A stretch of 16,364 bases of DNA from CAZJKO01 sp964546995 (GTDB taxonomy: Bacteria; Bacillota_I; Bacilli_A; RF39; UBA660): contig CAZJKO010000023.1 of assembly GCA_964546995.1 (NCBI GenBank), forward strand, positions 1 to 16,364, given 5' to 3'. A program made the translations under genes and the position numbers. Shown one piece after another: positions 13,731-16,364 of this stretch (positions within the stretch are counted from its first letter, which is position 1; each line of letters begins with the position of its first letter). The notes beneath the pieces are model-generated. The model did no database searches. It worked only from the letters and a program-made list of their open reading frames with translations, and had not been told where the DNA came from.

Positions 13731-13757
13731 ATATAAAGATATAAGGAGGTGTTTTCT

Positions 13758-14027
13758 ATGGCTTTAACAAGCGAAAAGAAACAAGAAATCGTGAAAAAGT
13801 TTGCAAGAAGTGAGAAAGATACTGGTTCTAGTGAAGTTCAAATTGCAATTCTAACAGAAGAAATCAAAGAACTTACCGAACACTTAAAAGTACATAAACA
13901 CGATTATCATTCACGTCGAGGTCTTTTAAAGAAGGTTGGACAACGTAGAAGTATGCTTAATTACTTATCGAAAAAAGATGTTACTCGTTATCGTGAAGTT
14001 GTAAAACAATTAGGATTAAGAAAGTAG
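13758..14027 (+). CDS. rpsO: 30S ribosomal protein S15
   Basis: 89 aa, the exact usual length. Binds 16S rRNA helices 20-22 early in 30S assembly. Signature: EKKQEIVKKFARSEKDTGSS, EVQIAILTEEIKELTEHLK, HKHDYHSRRGLLKKVGQRR and LNYLSKKD. ATG 13758 is 6 bases after AAGGAGGTG; an in-frame GTG at 13749 lies within that RBS and is rejected. Its stop codon is the start of a terminator stem. Confidence 0.97.
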   Translation: MALTSEKKQEIVKKFARSEKDTGSSEVQIAILTEEIKELTEHLKVHKHDYHSRRGLLKKVGQRRSMLNYLSKKDVTRYREVVKQLGLRK

Positions 14028-14055
14028 ACACGTTATTTTTCGTGTCTTTCTTTTT
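14026..14055 (+). terminator. Intrinsic terminator between rpsO and pnp
   Basis: AGACACG (14026-14032) pairs with CGTGTCT (14041-14047), loop of 8, then TTCTTTTT. The stem includes the end of the rpsO stop codon. It probably allows partial readthrough into pnp, which lacks a visible promoter. Confidence 0.75.
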
Positions 14056-14074
14056 AGAAAGATGAGGTGTTACT

Positions 14075-16204
14075 ATGGAGAAAAAAATATTTGAACTTGA
14101 TTTTTATGGACGAAAGATTGTTGTAGAACATGGGGAAGTAGCGAAACAAGCGACAGGTAGTGTTTTGGTTCGTTACGATGATACGGTTGTGTTATCGACA
14201 GCAGTAGTAAGTAAGAATGCCAATGTTTTATCCGACTTTTTTCCATTAATGATTCTATATCAAGAGAAACTTTATTCTGTGGGTAAGATTCCTGGAGGAT
14301 TCATTAAAAGAGAAGGTCGTCCTACAGAAAATGCGACGCTCGCAGCCAGGATGATCGATCGTCCTATGCGACCACTTTTTCCTGAAAACTTTAGAAACGA
14401 AGTACAAGTTGTCAATACAGTATTATCGGTCGATCAAAATTGTTCTCCCGAACTTACTGCTCTTTTTGGATCGAGTCTTGCTGTTAGTATTAGTAAAATT
14501 CCATTTGACGGACCTGTTGCAGGAGTAAAAGTGGGATACGTTAATGGAGAGTTTGTCATCAATCCAACACCAGAAGAATTAGAACAAAGTGAAATCGATT
14601 TAACGGTCGCAGGTACTAAGGATGCTATCAACATGGTCGAGTCTAGTGCAAAACAAGTATCCGAAGAAATCATGTTGGAAGCGTTAATGTTTGGGCATGA
14701 AGCTGTGAAGAAGTTAATTAGTTTTCAAGAAGAGATCATCGATGCAATTGGTGAAGAAAAGATGGAATACGAGGTTTTGGAGATTACGGATTCTTTAAAA
14801 CAAGAAGTAGAGCATCTTGCCAAAGATCGTTTGGATAAGGCTCTTCGCATTAAAGATAAATTGGAAAAATACGATGCCATCGATCAAATTAAAGAGGAAG
14901 TTGTCGAGAAATATGCATCTAGCAATGAAGCGATGAAGGAGGAAGAGTTAGAGAAACTTCTTACCAAAGTTAAGTTAGTGTTAGAAAAAATCGAATACGA
15001 ACTATTTAGACGAATTGTCGTAAAGGAACATACGAGAGCAGATGGTAGAAGTATGACAGAGATCAGACCTCTTTCTACGGCTATCGATCTTCTTCCTCGA
15101 ACCCATGGTTCTGCTTTGTTTACGAGGGGACAAACGCAAAGTTTGAGTATTACAACGCTCGGAGCGCTTGGAGAACATCAAATATTAGATGGTCTTAGTT
15201 TGGAAGCAGAAAAACGATTTATGCTTCACTATAATTTTCCTGCTTTCTCTGTTGGGGAAACGGGAAGATACGGTGCACCTGGTAGACGGGAAGTTGGACA
15301 TGGCGCACTCGGAGAGAAAGCACTTCTTCAAGTTATTCCTAGCGAAGAGGAGTTTCCTTATACGATTCGGGTGGTATCCGAGATTTTAGAAAGTAATGGA
15401 AGTAGTAGTCAAGCAAGCATTTGTGCCGGTTGTATGAGTTTGATGGCCGCAGGAGTTCCCATTAAAGCCCCTGTTGCAGGAATTGCCATGGGACTTATTA
15501 CCGATGGCGATGACTATACGATTCTAACGGATATTCAAGGAATGGAAGACCATTTAGGAGATATGGACTTTAAAGTTGCGGGAACCGAGAATGGAATTTG
15601 TGCACTTCAGATGGATATTAAAATCAAGGGAATTACGAAACAAATTTTAAAGGAAGCACTCGATCAAGCAAAGGTAGCACGTTTGGAAATTTTGGATGTC
15701 ATTAAAAAACAAATTCCAGAACCACGGAAAGAAGTAAGCAAATATGCGCCAAAGACTCTTACCTTTATGATTAATCCACTTAAGATTAAAGATGTCATTG
15801 GTCGTGGTGGCGAAATGATTACGAAGATTATCTTGGAAGCTAGTGGTGTCAATGCCGTAACGGATGTCAATGCTGTTAAAGTCGATTTAGAGGATGATGG
15901 CCGTGTCATTATTTACCATAGTGATCAAGAAATTATCGATAAGACAAAAGAAATGATTCAAAATATTGCAAGGGAAGTGGAAGAAGGAAAGATCTATTCT
16001 GCTAAAGTTGTCAAGATAGAAGAGTTTGGATGTTTTGTTCAATTGTGGCCAGGTTGTGAAGGACTCGTTCATATTTCTCAACTTGCAAAAGAACGCGTTC
16101 AAAAAACAGAAGATGTCGTAAAATTAGGCGATGAAATCTTAGTCAAAGCCATTGGTACTGACAAAAAAGGACGACTTAACTTTTCTCGTAAAGAAGCATT
16201 ATAG
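14075..16204 (+). CDS. pnp: Polyribonucleotide nucleotidyltransferase (PNPase)
   Basis: 709 aa (B. subtilis about 705). 3'-to-5' phosphorolytic exoribonuclease, a trimer acting in RNA decay. First RNase PH domain 1 to ~210 (GKIPGGFIKREGRP, DRPMRPLFP), helical domain ~215-310, second RNase PH domain ~315-550 with ESNGSSSQAS, GVPIKAPVAGIAMGL and the catalytic MEDHLGDMDF (Asp492, Asp498), then KH (~560-625) and S1 (~630-709; GCFVQLWPGCEGLVHISQLA). In the KH loop, GRGG is followed by Glu rather than the usual Lys, and the KH strand region is about eight residues longer than in B. subtilis. RBS GAGGTG is 5 bases before the ATG. Follows rpsO as is standard. Confidence 0.97.
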   Translation: MEKKIFELDFYGRKIVVEHGEVAKQATGSVLVRYDDTVVLSTAVVSKNANVLSDFFPLMILYQEKLYSVGKIPGGFIKREGRPTENATLAARMIDRPMRPLFPENFRNEVQVVNTVLSVDQNCSPELTALFGSSLAVSISKIPFDGPVAGVKVGYVNGEFVINPTPEELEQSEIDLTVAGTKDAINMVESSAKQVSEEIMLEALMFGHEAVKKLISFQEEIIDAIGEEKMEYEVLEITDSLKQEVEHLAKDRLDKALRIKDKLEKYDAIDQIKEEVVEKYASSNEAMKEEELEKLLTKVKLVLEKIEYELFRRIVVKEHTRADGRSMTEIRPLSTAIDLLPRTHGSALFTRGQTQSLSITTLGALGEHQILDGLSLEAEKRFMLHYNFPAFSVGETGRYGAPGRREVGHGALGEKALLQVIPSEEEFPYTIRVVSEILESNGSSSQASICAGCMSLMAAGVPIKAPVAGIAMGLITDGDDYTILTDIQGMEDHLGDMDFKVAGTENGICALQMDIKIKGITKQILKEALDQAKVARLEILDVIKKQIPEPRKEVSKYAPKTLTFMINPLKIKDVIGRGGEMITKIILEASGVNAVTDVNAVKVDLEDDGRVIIYHSDQEIIDKTKEMIQNIAREVEEGKIYSAKVVKIEEFGCFVQLWPGCEGLVHISQLAKERVQKTEDVVKLGDEILVKAIGTDKKGRLNFSRKEAL

Positions 16205-16208
16205 TTTG

Positions 16209-16236
16209 AAGGAATCTAGAGATAGATTCTTTTTTT
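16209..16236 (+). terminator. Intrinsic terminator after pnp
   Basis: GAATCTA (16212-16218) pairs with TAGATTC (16223-16229) around a GAGA tetraloop, followed by seven T's. Confidence 0.85.
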
Positions 16237-16265
16237 GATAGGTGGTGTAAACAAAAGAAAAGTGA

Positions 16266-16294
16266 TTGTCATTTGTAAAAAATTATGATATTCT
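16266..16294 (+). promoter_or_regulatory. Possible promoter for a gene beyond the window
   Basis: TTGTCA (16266-16271) and TATTCT (16289-16294) with 17 bp spacing and TG in the extended -10 position. The 70 bases that follow contain no start codon with an RBS and show short inverted repeats (CGTTA/TAACG, AACG/CGTT), so they may be the leader of the next transcript. Confidence 0.4.
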
Positions 16295-16364
16295 TGATAT
16301 AGAGAATAAGCGTTAAATTTAGAGATAACGTCCCGTTTTGACAAAAAATAAGATCTAATAATTA

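Noticed and set aside
16300..16364. T-box or other known riboswitch
   Set aside because: No T-box core motif or recognisable aptamer sequence is visible in the short stretch available.

Overview
The window comes from a low-GC, Gram-positive bacterium of the Bacilli. Intergenic DNA is AT-rich, ribosome binding sites are strong AGGAGG-type, promoters are sigma-A-like and often carry an extended -10 TG, and intrinsic terminators are short with T-runs. TGA is used as a stop (for example at 2390-2392 and in two ATGA overlaps), so the code is standard and not that of Mycoplasma. Gene content fits an uncultured, host-associated Bacilli lineage with a streamlined translation operon; this placement is inference.

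Left part (1-3720, + strand): two tandem paralogous surface proteins, the first cut by the window edge. The complete copy has a SipW/TasA-type signal peptide, a TasA-like domain and a Cys-containing C-terminal domain. They are followed by a small membrane-anchored EIIB-like domain that has lost its catalytic Cys, and an orphan multi-pass histidine kinase resembling KinB. The kinase promoter carries two perfect TTCGACA boxes exactly 10 bp apart plus an inverted TGTCGAA just inside the gene. These match the Spo0A box, which suggests a sporulation or stationary-phase phosphorelay sensor controlled by Spo0A.

Middle part (3732-7856, both strands): a 66-aa Tyr/Pro-rich small protein (-), an M29 aminopeptidase (+), a two-gene unit of an SDR epimerase and a membrane-anchored calcineurin-like phosphoesterase (-), and a CPBP intramembrane protease (-). 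Transcription units are separated by bidirectional terminators or by a terminator abutting a promoter.

Right part (7935-16236, mostly + strand): the nusA-infB translation/RNA cluster rimP-nusA-rnpM(ylxR)-infB-rbfA, a terminator, an opposite-strand 175-aa gene of unknown function with a perfect consensus promoter, then truB, rpsO and pnp. RimP is reduced to its N-terminal domain (81 aa). ylxQ, often found between ylxR and infB, and ribF, often found between truB and rpsO, are both absent from their usual places. Structured leaders precede rimP and rpsO. The last ~130 bases hold a terminator and a candidate promoter with no gene in view.

No CRISPR array, tRNA, rRNA, insertion sequence or phage gene was seen.
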